NCBI GenBank assembly: GCA_019426215.1
Contig: CM033404.1
Coordinates: forward strand, 6,014,001-6,078,000
Length of the DNA: 64,000 bases
Source of the DNA: Buddleja alternifolia
Lineage: Eukaryota; Streptophyta; Magnoliopsida; Lamiales; Scrophulariaceae
Direction of reading: 5' to 3'
A program made the position numbers and the translations under genes. Below, one piece after another: positions 23,066 through 33,913 of this stretch; the first letter of the stretch is position 1, and each line of letters starts with the position of its first letter. A model generated the notes under the pieces. That model was not told the origin of the DNA, ran no database searches, and saw nothing but the letters and a program-made list of their open reading frames with translations.

Positions 23066-23342
23066 GGCCTTGTATGGTTTTGTTTTCAAAACCCAAATCT
23101 CAATTCTCAATTTTTTTGAAACTCAAATCATGTTTGGCCCAACTTATTGACCCAAGTTCAATTTCTTATTTCTCAACATTTTGAAAATCCAAACCCAAAA
23201 CAACTCTCAACTAATTAAAATCTCACCTACACAACCCCTAAGAATTGGCATTTTATCATGGGGTCTTTTCCATGTCTTCCTACCCCATCCCATCAATTCA
23301 ATTATCTAACCACTCCTATTATCCTATCTATATATACTTGTC

Positions 23343-23373
<31 letters not shown>

Positions 23374-23715
23374 CACACACACACACACAAATATAATTAA
23401 CTACACCACTAACTATAAAAATATTTACTTTATGTCAAATCATGTTACAATTTTTTATTCTACTTATATCTAAAAATAAACATTCATCCAAACATATTCT
23501 CATTCTCATCACGTCTTTTCGTAGAGATATTCACACAAAATTACATTCATCCAAACATATTTTCATTTTCAACTTATAAACTAACAACTCAAAACAACTC
23601 ATCCAAACATATTTTCATTTTAACACGAAAACCAATAAAAATTTGAAAACTAACTTTTCTATATTTTTCAACTTGAAAATTGAGAATTGAAAATGAAAAC
23701 AATACCATACAAGCC
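23066..23715. mobile_element. 650-bp foldback MITE with Tourist/Harbinger-like ends
   Basis: Terminal inverted repeats begin GGCCTTGTATGGTTTTG and, from the other end, GGCTTGTATGGTATTG. They continue as TCAATTCTCAATTTT-like arms. The TIR resembles PIF/Harbinger ends (GGCCTTGTTTGG type) and the flanks share TAT (3 bp). D2 lacks the element at the equivalent position. The centre holds a (TA)n/(CA)n microsatellite (about 23346-23389). Confidence 0.78.
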
Positions 23716-23812
23716 TATGTATCTATATTACAGAGAGCTCATCAAATAATATAATAGATTGGAGAAATAATATACAAGTACGTACGCTAGCTTGCATTGC
23801 TAAAAGAAAATT

Positions 23813-26260
23813 AGTTATTTTCGTCCACTCCTCTGGAGTTTGGTCCTTTGGCATTTACCTCCTTTGTAGTTTGAAATTTTGGCAAAGACATCTCCCATTA
23901 GCTATTTTGGTTAAAGATTCTAATAAAATATTACTAGAAGGCTAAAACATGATCTCTCATTATTAGATTCAATATAATTATAGTTATATTCACAAAGCAG
24001 AGATCTTCAAAAAAAAAAAAAGAAAAAAAAAGAAAGAAAGAAAGAAGAAGAAGAAATATGTAATATTAAATTTATAATTCTAGGATCGCACGGTTGACAT
24101 AATATTTCTAGATTAATGTTTATGAAAAAAAATTGTAATATTATTCAAATATTATAAATGGATTACTATGTACTTAGATTAAAAGATTTATTTTTCAATA
24201 TAATGTACTTTTTCACACACACGTGTGGAATAGCCTATGTTATTCGTATGCAAGATTGAAACAAAAGCATAACTTATATTTTCTATCATATATTTCAAAA
24301 TTGTGATTCTATTTATGTGTGAGTGTGTGTGTAGAATAGCCTATGTTCTACCTACACAAAATTTAAACAAAAGCATAACTTATATTTTCTGTCATGTATT
24401 TCAAAATTGTGATTATAAAAAAACATAGCTATTTATTTAAACATGTTAATCTATATGTTTTTCTTTTCATAAATGTGGTATGGATTTCCTTTTTCTTTTA
24501 CTTAATTAAGAATTTCTGGAATCAAGTTTTCCTTTTCAATAATAAAAAAGTAGTACTGCTTGTTTCCATATATATATTAAAATAGGATAATTGCATACAT
24601 CTTCCTTAAAATATGGACATTTGGTATCCACACCTTTCCTGTTTTATATTTTGGCATGCACCTCCTCCTTCAATTTTTCTATTAAATTATTAACTAATGA
24701 CTAGAATACCCTTCTCTTTTGAGCTAAAAAGGTTGAATCCCACTACATAATGTGTTGAGAATGAAAAAATTTCAAATGTCATTAAATGACATATTATTAA
24801 TATAAAAAAATAGAGCATCCAAAATAAAGAATTTCTAGAAATATAACTCTAAAACTATAATTTATTAAAAAATTAAAAATATGCTCTCGGTTTATCGTGA
24901 TTTTCTTTGGTGATTCAAGAAATTATTGTAACCAAAAAAAAATTCAAGAAATTATTTATGAAGTATGTTAATTAATCTTAATTTAATTAAAAAAATTATC
25001 AACATAAATAATTCTAATTTCCACAAATTATTGTATATTTTCCTCTCTTAAAAAAAACTATAAGCACCAAAATAAAAACCTTGTGAACTATTTTATAATC
25101 CAATATTCTATATGTTCAAGTACTTTTTTTTAAATAAAATCCAACAACTTCTTCCCGAAAATTGCTAGGTTAACTAGTTTATTGCATTTAAAAATAGTAG
25201 AAAAATATACATATACCTTTTATATGCCACCACCTTTTGTTCTTAAGTAGATGTAGTAATGAGTGTAGATAATAAATTTAAAAAATTATTAGCATTTATA
25301 CCAAAAAGAAATAAAGTAATGTTACAAGTCAATAAAATTCAAAGCTAAAAGAATAGTACAACAACATCATATTTTTTCTCTTCCTATCTTAATTGAAAAA
25401 CAAGGAAACCCAAATTATATTAAATGAAATACAGAAAAAGCAAAACAAAAGCACTATTTTCTTTTCTATTTAAGACTTTTAAATGAAATTGGCTTAATCA
25501 AACTAACAATATTTTTTCTTGACATTAAGTGTTAGTTGAACCAAAAGAGAGTTTAAATTAAGATAATTAATTAATATTTATTTGGACCATAAAAGAACAC
25601 AAAATTAGATTAAGGGAAGTTTTTTTCTCTTAATTTAAAAATTATGCATTTTAGAATTATATTTCTAAATATTTCTAATTTAAGATGCATTTTTTAATCA
25701 ATATGTCATTTAATGGTACTTTTTCATTCTCCAACCAATTATTCAATATTTAATTTTCTTTTATCCCAAATGTGAAAGGTATTTTAGTCTTTCATTAGTA
25801 AATCTTATGAAAAAATTGAAGAAGGGGAGGTTCATGCCAAGATACCAAACACAAAGGAATCTGGATGTCAAATGTCTATAATTGAAGGGAGGTTAATGCA
25901 ATTTTTCCATTAAAATAAGGATACAGACTTTGTGTGATTGAAGATACTTTTTTATTTTTTCTTATTAAATATAATTTTTAAATTAATTTCGGCTTCAAAA
26001 TTGTTTATCGATATGTACCGTTGAAGGTGACGTCAATTAAAAAAATGAGACACCAAAAGACACTAAATAAAATTTGTATTTTGATTGTTAAATATGTTTT
26101 TTCAATAAAAAAAAGATATAAGGGTATTTTGGTCATCCTATAAGATACTTTTTGAATTCTTGACCAAAAATAGGTTGGGGCGGCTTTGCCAAAATTTTAA
26201 TCTACAAGGGAGGTGGATGTCAAAAGATCAAACTTGAGGGGATGTAGATGCAAATAACCC
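23813..26260. mobile_element. 2.4-kb long-inverted-repeat (foldback) element containing a nested element
   Basis: The left arm from 23814 (GTTATTTTCGTCCACTCC, then GAAATTTTGGCAAAG) is matched by the reverse complement of the right arm ending at 26260 (GGTTATTTGCATCTACATCC, then AAAATTTTGGCAAAG). Sister block D2 lacks the whole insertion. Flanking A-rich target duplications are imperfect. No transposase-like frame exists. A second foldback is nested inside. Confidence 0.72.
24585..25908. mobile_element. 1.3-kb foldback element nested in the 2.4-kb element
   Basis: Flanked by a perfect 9-bp target duplication ATTAAAATA (24576-24584 and 25909-25917), a Mutator-like length. The arms read GGATAATTGCATACATCTTC on the left and GGAAAAATTGCATTAACCTC on the reverse complement of the right. 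Both are followed by GACATTTG and by TTGGCATG.ACCTCC. There is no coding capacity. Confidence 0.83.
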
Positions 26261-26660
26261 CAAAAAAATATAAAGAAAAAGTTCATATAAATTCACACTT
26301 TTACCAAGAATCCAATAAAAAATTTGTCGGCTGACGTACAAATTATTTTTATAGAAAGATCTAGTGTTGTTTTATTTTTCGTAAATTTTATTTGAACGTT
26401 TTGTGTATAATAAATTCACTTGTTATAATCAAATTCAAGTTTAAGAATTTTGCAGACTTTTCAAATAATTGTGCCAAAATAATATATATTCTGCCATAGT
26501 ACATAAAACAAAATGAAAATTCAAATACATTTATGCAATCAATTTTACTAAAGCACATAATATACATGTTATTGTCAGTGATTTGTTGAAAATTGAGATG
26601 ACCTCTAGATGATATCAAATTTGCCAGGAGGATAATTTGACCGCATAAGCAAACTAATTA

Positions 26661-27039
26661 GTTTCATTATATTTTTAATGTTATTTCAATTTTCAGGTAA
26701 TTTTTTTTAATATTTTTTGATTTTTTTAAGATAAATTTTACATGTAGGATTTTAAAATATAATAAAATTTAGAAAAGATCCATATAGGCAAAGTATCCCT
26801 TCAACATAACGTCTTCTAGCATCAAGTATCCCATGTGGCACAATCCATACTCCACATAAGCAATAATTACCAAAAAATAAAAAAATTCCCAAATTGGGCG
26901 GTCATGGGCATGACACGTGACTAGTTTCTGGCCAAATTAAAATATTCCAGTCAAAGTCGGACTAATGCGCGAGCTTTTCAAGGTTACTGTCCCTCTATTG
27001 CAAGTTGCAGAAATCGCGGGACAATTTTTGTCACCCAAT
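26661..27039. other. Spacer between duplication copies D1 and D2
   Basis: AT-rich sequence with a somewhat richer stretch near 26890-27010. No gene or repeat recognised. Confidence 0.4.
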
Positions 27040-27138
27040 ATTAAATTTGCAATTTTCCCAAAACTCCTCTATCAGTTCCATCTACTATAATTATTATTAT
27101 GTAGTAATGCAGAGTGTAGATTACAAAGCGAATTTATC

Positions 27139-27673
27139 GGCAAAATTCTAATTTTAGTCCCAGACGATCTTATCATTCTAGTTTTAGTCCCACACTTTAT
27201 GAGATTCTAAAAAAGGTGCCAATAATTTCAAAAATGTTGTAATGTTAGTCCTCTAAAAAGGTGCCAATAATTTGAAAAAAGGTGCCAATAATTTAAACAA
27301 CATTAGTCCCACACTTTATTTTGCATTTTAAAAATTGCATTTTGCCCCCTAAACTATACAGGATGTATTAAACACCCCCCGAAACAAATATTAATGGCAC
27401 TTACCCCCTGAAAAATTAAGTAAAATAAAAATATGTTTAAGGGGGTAAGTGAAAAATAATTATGTTTCGGAGGGTGTTTAATACATCTTGTATAGTTTAG
27501 GGGGCAAAATGCAATTTTTAAAATACAAAATAAAGTTTGGAACTAATATTGTTTAAAAAAAGGACTAACTTTACAACATTTTCAAATTATTGGGACGTTT
27601 TTTAGAATTTCGTAAAGCATGGGACTAAAACTAGAATGACGAGATCCTGTGGGACTAAAATTGAAATTTTGCC
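27139..27673. mobile_element. 535-bp near-palindromic Mutator-like foldback element
   Basis: Perfect 10-bp target duplication CGAATTTATC (27129-27138 and 27674-27683). Joining the flanks restores the D1 sequence order (ACAAAG.GAATT..TC.GATTCATGAT). Almost the whole element is one hairpin: GGCAAAATTCTAATTTTAGT on the left matches the reverse complement of the right end, and an inner CCCCCTAAACTATACA pairs with TGTATAGTTTAGGGGG. Non-coding. Confidence 0.9.
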
Positions 27674-28040
27674 CGAATTTATCCGATTCATGATAATTTG
27701 TTTCAATAATCAGTATCAATACTAAATTAGACGTTTCTTTTTTGTTGTAATTCTCTTCCTTTATTACACATTCAATCAATAATAAATTATAAGTAGGCTG
27801 ACTATTGTAAGAACTTATCAAATAATTACAGATTAAAGTTGACTTTACCTTAAAATTATAATTAGCTTTCAATAATGCCAACTAAAACAAACGTTTCAAC
27901 TTGACAAAATCCCTGCAATAAATTAAAAAGATTTTTTAACTCCCAAATCAAGTGTTAAAATGTCCTATTTAAAAAAAAAAAAAAAAAACAGGTGTTCACA
28001 TGCTAAAACAAAAATAAATATCATTAATTTCCAATTCCTC

Positions 28041-28048
28041 TATAAATA
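28041..28048 (+). promoter_or_regulatory. TATA box of MADS pseudogene 5
   Basis: TATAAATA, the duplicate of the box at 21024, 109 bp before the ATG at 28150. Confidence 0.5.
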
Positions 28049-28149
28049 AGATATATATATTTCTTCCATTCTCCCCAACCATACTCATTGCTCTCCATCT
28101 TTCTTTCAACAAGTAAAAAAAAGTGAAAAATATAGAAACGAACATTGCC

Positions 28150-28802
28150 ATGGCGAAGAAGCCTAGTGTGGGTCGCCAAAAGATCAAAATCCAAAAAATA
28201 GAAGTAAAAAATCATCTACAAGTAACGTTTTCCAAACGTCGATCCGGGCTCTTCAAAAAAGCTAGTGAACTTTGCACACTTTGTGGAGTTGAAATTGTCA
28301 TAACTATTTTCTCCCCAGCTGGAAAGTCTTTTCATTTGGCCACCCTAATGTGGCGTCCATCATAGGCAGGTACTTAACCTGAAACCCTAACCCTAATAAC
28401 TCCATTACCGATCCATTCAATCTTGTTGAAGCTCAAAGGAATGCTAGTGTGAGAGATCTCAACTTGCAACTAGGTCAAATTTTTAATGAATTGGAAATGG
28501 AGAGAAAAAGGGGTGAAAATTTAGCTAATATGGGAAAAACAAATGAAAATCATTGTTGGTGGGAATCTCCTGTGAGTAAATTAGGGTTAGAGGAGTTGGA
28601 GCAGTTGAAGGAAGACATGGAAGAGTTAAATAAAATTTTGACACTTCAGGGAAGTTAGATGATGAATTCGACGTCGATTTTTGGGTCAAATGTGGCCGGA
28701 GTTTTCGATCAGTACGATAGTAAACCTAATCAAGCAATTGTGGATTCAAATGCTGCTGCTACCGTTAACAATAATTTTGGATATTGCCACGGATTTTTCT
28801 GA
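28150..28802 (+). pseudogene. M-alpha MADS-box pseudogene, decayed duplicate of 21129
   Basis: It aligns along its whole length with the intact gene at 21129. Three independent lesions are visible. A 1-bp deletion in a run of As near 28323 shifts the frame just after VFSPAGK. A CGA-to-TGA change gives a stop at 28380-28382. An AAG-to-TAG change gives another at 28656-28658. The MADS box itself (residues 7-58) is almost unchanged, so a ~70-residue truncated MADS domain could still be made if transcribed. The final GYCHGFF and stop are preserved. Promoter and leader are conserved with D1. Confidence 0.92.
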
Positions 28803-29149
28803 TTGTCATGTTTTTCTTTTTTCTTTTTCTTTAGCTAGTAACTCACTGGCTAGTTTGTGTTAAATTATGGAAGACTTATTGTCCTTTTTCTGAAATATTG
28901 CAATTTCTCTTGTTAATCATTTGAGCATTAATATATAATATATTTTGATTGTTGTTAGTTTTCCTTTTATTTTCTTTATATATAATTATTGATGGATTAT
29001 ATTCACTCATGTGATCATCCTGCTGCAAATAAATGGGGTTTTTCTCCCAAATTTATTTGAAATTCTAGGAAAAAAAATAGAGATTGTGTTTGTTTTTTAA
29101 TCTGGTCAACTTAAATTCACTCATGAGATTGTTTTTTTATCTGGTCACA

Positions 29150-30310
29150 TTTATTTGACAATTTGAGTACTAATTTCGTCGAAAAATTCAAAATTGGCCA
29201 GAAAATGTCTATGTGGCACCAAATTTGGGAAAAATTTTTGGGGGTGGGGGGGAATTTTGTATGTGGCACCCAAATTTAGAGGGAAATTGCCCGTGGCACC
29301 CAAATTTGGAGGGAAATGAGTGGAAAAGTCAATATTACCCACAAATCTCATTTGAGAATAAAATTAGAAAATGATAAAATTGTATATTTCAAACTAATTT
29401 AACATTTAAAAAATAATATTTATTGAAAAATTATTAATATAATATTTATATAAATATAAATATATTTACAAAAATATTAAAAACTTGTCCAAAATTTTTT
29501 TAAAACATTAAAAAATTGAAAAATTAAAAATATTAAAAATTATATTTTAAATAAATTCATTTTTAATTGCAAAATATTTATTTTTCCATTGAGAAATAAT
29601 TAAATTAAAACTTCAAAAAATAAAATTTAGAAGAATAAATAGAATTGAAACAAAATTAGAAAACAAGATACCTTTTTTAAAAAAAATTCTTAAACATTGT
29701 AAAAGGAAAAAATATTAAAATTTATATCTTAAACTGATTTTTAAATTTAAATAAAATTATCTTTCATTGGCTGCCGATTTCTATTTACAAAAAAATAAAT
29801 AAATTAAAAATCCAAAAAATTAAAATCGCAAAGAAAAATAAAGAAAACTATAAAAAAATCAGAATAACAAGTAAACTAGAAAAAAATCAAAATGATTTTG
29901 AACAATTAGATAAAAATATTATAAAAATTATAATATTAAGGAAAACATAGTTTAATTTGAACTTATAATATTATAATTTTTAATTTATATTTTTATGCTA
30001 TTTATAGATGTATTAATTATACAAATTTTATTCATTATAAATAAAAGAAAAAATAACTTAGATAAAAAATATATTTGATATAAAATTTATAAAAGTGAAA
30101 CAAATTAAACAAAAAAAGTTTGAAAGTATTTGAGTTCAAATTCCCAAATTAAAAGTCACTTTTCCCTCTACATGCAAAAAACCCCAAATTGAAGGTTAAT
30201 TTTTCCACCAAATGAAAAGATCCCCATATTCTAGTCAATTTTCCCACCCAATGATATTTTCTAGCCAATTTTGAATTTTCTGGCAAAATTTGTACTCGAA
30301 TTGTCAAATT
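29150..30310. mobile_element. ~1.16-kb foldback element in D2
   Basis: The ends mirror each other: TTGACAATTTGAGTAC near 29155 and the reverse complement TTGACAATTCGAGTAC ending near 30307, each followed by AAATTCAAAATTGG. The block is absent from D1. The interior has GTGGCACCCAAATTT motifs repeated at about 29212-29310 and a very AT-rich core. Exact target duplication not resolved. No coding capacity. Confidence 0.7.
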
Positions 30311-32465
30311 TCTCACCGGAATGTACCAAAATTGCCAATCGAACCTTTTTTGTATGGAAAAAAAAAACATATACGATCCTTTGGTATACCAAAAATGCAA
30401 TTTTTCCTACCTGATTTCTTAATTCTTATATACTTTTAACCAAATTTATCTCCTTATCAACTGAGCGGTTGTAATTATAGAATAAATTTCACTTTACCCC
30501 CTTTACTCTGGCACATGTTTGTCTCATGGTTCACTTAGAGTTCTCCAATTTGATTCTGTACTTATTTGTTTTAGTAAAGTCTAGCCATCAAAGTTACTAC
30601 CGCGTGCAATTGACACAAAGGGCTAAATTTGCTAATATTAAATATCTAAAGGACCAAATTGAACAAAATGAATGGATCAAAATGCAACCATGATATTTAT
30701 CAAAACAAAATGCAACCATGATAAGTTGTGGGGCATATTTGGTGTTTGAGGTAATTGTATCTCTTAATTTTTATCTTTAAATTAAGTTTTATGCAATGGT
30801 AGTACCATATCACTACGATAAACAATATTAAAGAACATTACAATGCCAAGATTGAAATTTATATATATATATATATGTTAGAACTTACATAAGTCCCGAT
30901 AACGAATTAACTTGTGTCAATTACTACCTCTTGGCTTTTATCAAGTAAAACTTGAGCAAAAAAATTGTGATAATTATTTAAAGAGAACAAACAATACATT
31001 GCTAATAATAGTACAAAGCTAGCGATATTTATACAAGTTTTCACTATCCAAATATAAAATAAATGTCAATAGTAGTTGTGCTCAGATAACACAACTCTTC
31101 TTCGTGAAATAATTAGGAAATTGTGCGTTGAAATGATATGTAACTATCATTATCACGCTTTAATTATTTTTTTTTGAAAAAAAAACTAATCATACTATGG
31201 GAGGAATTAATACTATTGAAAATTTTGACGATCTTGTAATTTTAATGTAAGAGTTGATAACCTTATTTGTTTTTCTTTTATTCTCAAACTTTTCATTGAA
31301 AATACTTAAAATATTTATATATATATGACAAATTTTACTCATCAAATAATATAATAGATTAGAGAAATAATATAAAAAAGATTAAGAAAACGTTCATACG
31401 AATTAACACTTTTTACCAAGAATCCAATACAGATTTTATTGATTGAGAAATTGCTTTTATGGAAAGATATTCTAGTGTTGTTCTATTTCTTTTTCTTTCT
31501 TTTTTTTTTTTTGTATAAACTTTATATGAACATTTTGTGTATAATTACACTTCTTGTTATAATAAAATCTATGTTAGAATTTTGTATCGTTATCAAATAG
31601 GTCGCCCAAAATAATATTTTTATGCAATAGTAAAACAAAATGGAAATTCAAATATTTTGGATCTTTAGCAATCAAACTTACTATTATATGTTCAGTATAA
31701 GTATTTTTTTTGGTTAATCGTGTTTAGTAAAGATTATCCTAAGTGATGTGCTGAAATTTGAGATGACGTCCAGATGATATCAGATAGACCAGGAGGATAA
31801 TTTGACCTCATAAGCAAATTATATTAATTAGTTTTGAGTACTGGTTATTAATGTTTCATTGTGTCAATGTTTGTAACATTAATTAAGAATCTCGCATTAT
31901 GATTTCAATATGCAAAAATGTCACACAAGAATTATCTCTTTTATGTAAGAAAAGCTGTATTTATCTGATATTTAAATATATCTATGTATAATTAGGAGAA
32001 TTTTGTATCCAGATTTTCATGCATATTAGAGGAATCTTCAACAAGGATCCTTATTCAATGAAAAGACCTAAAATCTATTATGCTTGTTTTCCGTTGTTAG
32101 CAAACTCAATCTCTCCATTCTACTAAGAGATTCTCTAGGATATGAAAGCAACAACAACATTAATTAGCAAGCGACCTAATTAGATGTAGAATTATATTTA
32201 TGTCGTAATTTTGCGTTTAGTTTCAATAGGTAATGAGCCATTATATATTCCGTAATGTGGATTTTTTGTGAAGTCGCTTATGAAATAATCGTGTTTTGAA
32301 TTTTGATTTAAACAAGAATCACATTCATAATATCCAAGACCTAGTAAATAATTAATTTGTGGTCTAATCGATAAATTATGATTGTAGTCTTAACCTAATT
32401 ATGTGAATTTATCTCAATTCACCAAGTGCATTTAATGAAAGATCCAGATGGCATGCATCTTGTCC
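30311..32465. other. Right part of D2 and spacer before MADS gene 6
   Basis: 30405-31830 aligns with D1 sequences (22200-23060 and the segments flanking the D1 insertions). 31831-32465 is unique AT-rich DNA with no recognised gene. It forms the upstream region of the next MADS gene. Confidence 0.5.
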
Positions 32466-32473
32466 TATAAGTA
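32466..32473 (+). promoter_or_regulatory. TATA box of MADS gene 6
   Basis: TATAAGTA, 104 bp before the ATG at 32570, a spacing like that of the other intact copies. Confidence 0.5.
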
Positions 32474-32569
32474 GCCCTACTCTCCATGGCTCAAACCACC
32501 AATTTTTCTTGCCATAGTTCTTGGTTTTCTTTTCCATTTGAAATCACTAAACACTAGTTTCCTTTCACA

Positions 32570-33913
32570 ATGAACTCCTCTCATCAAAACAACCCATCCG
32601 AAAATAACCCATCTGAAAACAATCCTTCCCAAGATAACCTGCGAAAGAAAGGCAAAGGTCGCAAAAAAGTTACCATGGCGAAGATAGAAAATGAGGCAAA
32701 TCTTCAAGTCACTTTCTCTAAGCGTCGTGCTGGTCTTTTCAAAAAGGCTAGTGAGATCAGCACACTTTGTGGTGCTGAGAATGCTGTTGTTGTGTTTTCT
32801 CCCAGCAATAAGGCCCACTCATTTGGCAGCCCAAATGTGGAGACAATTGCTAATAGGTTTGCAAACCAAAATCCTAATCCAACGAATGATACTGACCAAG
32901 TGTCAATGTCTCATAACAACACCACCATGAACTGGCAAAATCAAAAGCTTACCTTTGTGGAGGAGCAATTGGACCTAGAGAAAAAGCGTAAGCAAGATAT
33001 CAAGGACATGGAGAAGGCTATTAATAGTCAAAACTGGTCCCAACCCAACACCGATGAGCTCAATCATGAACAGCTAAAACATTTGAAGAGGTCTGTATTG
33101 AGTTTCAAAGACAAGTTTGAAACTAAAGTGCAAAACCCTAAGAGTTTGGTTCCAAATTCCTATGTTGAAGGCACAAACCCTAATGCAGGGATAGGAGGGG
33201 ATTTCTTGTGGCCAACCTTAAGTGGTTCCAGTGCGCCAAACTCATATGTTGATTGGACCAACCCTAATGCAGTGATAGAAGGGGATTTCTCGTGGCCAAC
33301 CCTAAGTGGTCTCAATATGACAAACACATTTGTTCAAGGGGCAAACCCTAATCCAGTGACTGAAGGGGATATCTCGTGGCCAACCCTAAGTGGTCCCAGT
33401 GCGCCAAACTCGCATATGCAAGGGACAAACCCTAATGCAAGGACAGAAGGGGATTTCCCGTGGCCAACCCCTAGTATCGATTTCCCATTCAATTCTGATT
33501 TTCAATGGCCTAATGATTTTGATTCTTATAGTAAAAATGAAACCATGTTCACTAGTGCGGCACCATTTACTTTACTTGATGGTGGGGTTGATAATTCAAA
33601 TGCTTTTGCTCCACCAAATCCAAAGGCTAATAGCTCTAGTGCATCAATGTTTCCTAATCCAATAACTAATAGCTCTAGGGTTATTGGTGCACCTGATCCA
33701 ATGGGTGGTATCTTTGGATTCATGGACCAATATCCTCAAGCAACTAGTGATTTCAATGTTTTACTCCCACCTGGTGATTCTAATAACAATGTTCCATATA
33801 GTGCAGGGCAAAGAGGCACTAATTTTGTGGCAGGAAATAACCCTGGGGAAACAAGCAACAATGGAGACAAGTCTGGAGGGTTCACTAGCAACTATGGTCG
33901 TGGAAATTACTAA
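32570..33913 (+). CDS. Type I (M-alpha) MADS-box protein with a four-copy 28-residue repeat, 447 aa
   Basis: Intronless nuclear transcription factor. The N-terminus has a small NNPSE repeat (residues 7-21). The MADS domain is about residues 27-90 ([53 protein letters not shown]). A charged helix follows (about 125-185). From residue 195, four imperfect 28-residue units (PNSYVEGTNPNA...DF.WPTLSG) occupy 33152-33487. The tail is Asn/Ser/Gly-rich. STLCGAE replaces the usual CTLCGAE. It is long for the family, mainly because of the repeat and tail. The frame is open throughout, which argues that it is a real gene. Confidence 0.9.
   Translation: MNSSHQNNPSENNPSENNPSQDNLRKKGKGRKKVTMAKIENEANLQVTFSKRRAGLFKKASEISTLCGAENAVVVFSPSNKAHSFGSPNVETIANRFANQNPNPTNDTDQVSMSHNNTTMNWQNQKLTFVEEQLDLEKKRKQDIKDMEKAINSQNWSQPNTDELNHEQLKHLKRSVLSFKDKFETKVQNPKSLVPNSYVEGTNPNAGIGGDFLWPTLSGSSAPNSYVDWTNPNAVIEGDFSWPTLSGLNMTNTFVQGANPNPVTEGDISWPTLSGPSAPNSHMQGTNPNARTEGDFPWPTPSIDFPFNSDFQWPNDFDSYSKNETMFTSAAPFTLLDGGVDNSNAFAPPNPKANSSSASMFPNPITNSSRVIGAPDPMGGIFGFMDQYPQATSDFNVLLPPGDSNNNVPYSAGQRGTNFVAGNNPGETSNNGDKSGGFTSNYGRGNY
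33152..33487 (+). repeat. 84-bp in-frame minisatellite within MADS gene 6
   Basis: Four units of 84 bp (28 codons). Each encodes a variant of PNSxxxxTNPNAxxxGDFxWPTLSG. Because the unit is a multiple of three, copy-number changes preserve the frame. Confidence 0.88.

Larger units (their letters stand above)
20575..26660 (+). repeat. Second segmental duplication, copy D1
   Basis: This block carries the intact MADS gene at 21129 with its flanks. It matches 27040-31830 in order: the upstream CAATAATCAGTATCAATA block, the promoter, the gene, the downstream CAAATTTATTTGAAATT block, and a final GATGATATCA...CCAGGAGGATAATTTGAC block at about 26610 versus 31775. Removing the 650-bp element at 23066 and the nested foldback at 23813-26260 leaves about 3.0 kb. 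Confidence 0.85.
27040..31830 (+). repeat. Second segmental duplication, copy D2
   Basis: Counterpart of 20575-26660, carrying a decayed MADS gene. It has its own insertions: a 535-bp foldback at 27139-27673 and a ~1.16-kb foldback at about 29150-30310. Without them about 3.1 kb remains, close to the ~3.0 kb calculated for D1. Confidence 0.85.

Noticed and set aside
23258..23473. 71-codon frame within a MITE
   Set aside because: It crosses a TA/CA microsatellite inside an inverted-repeat element, so it is chance coding.
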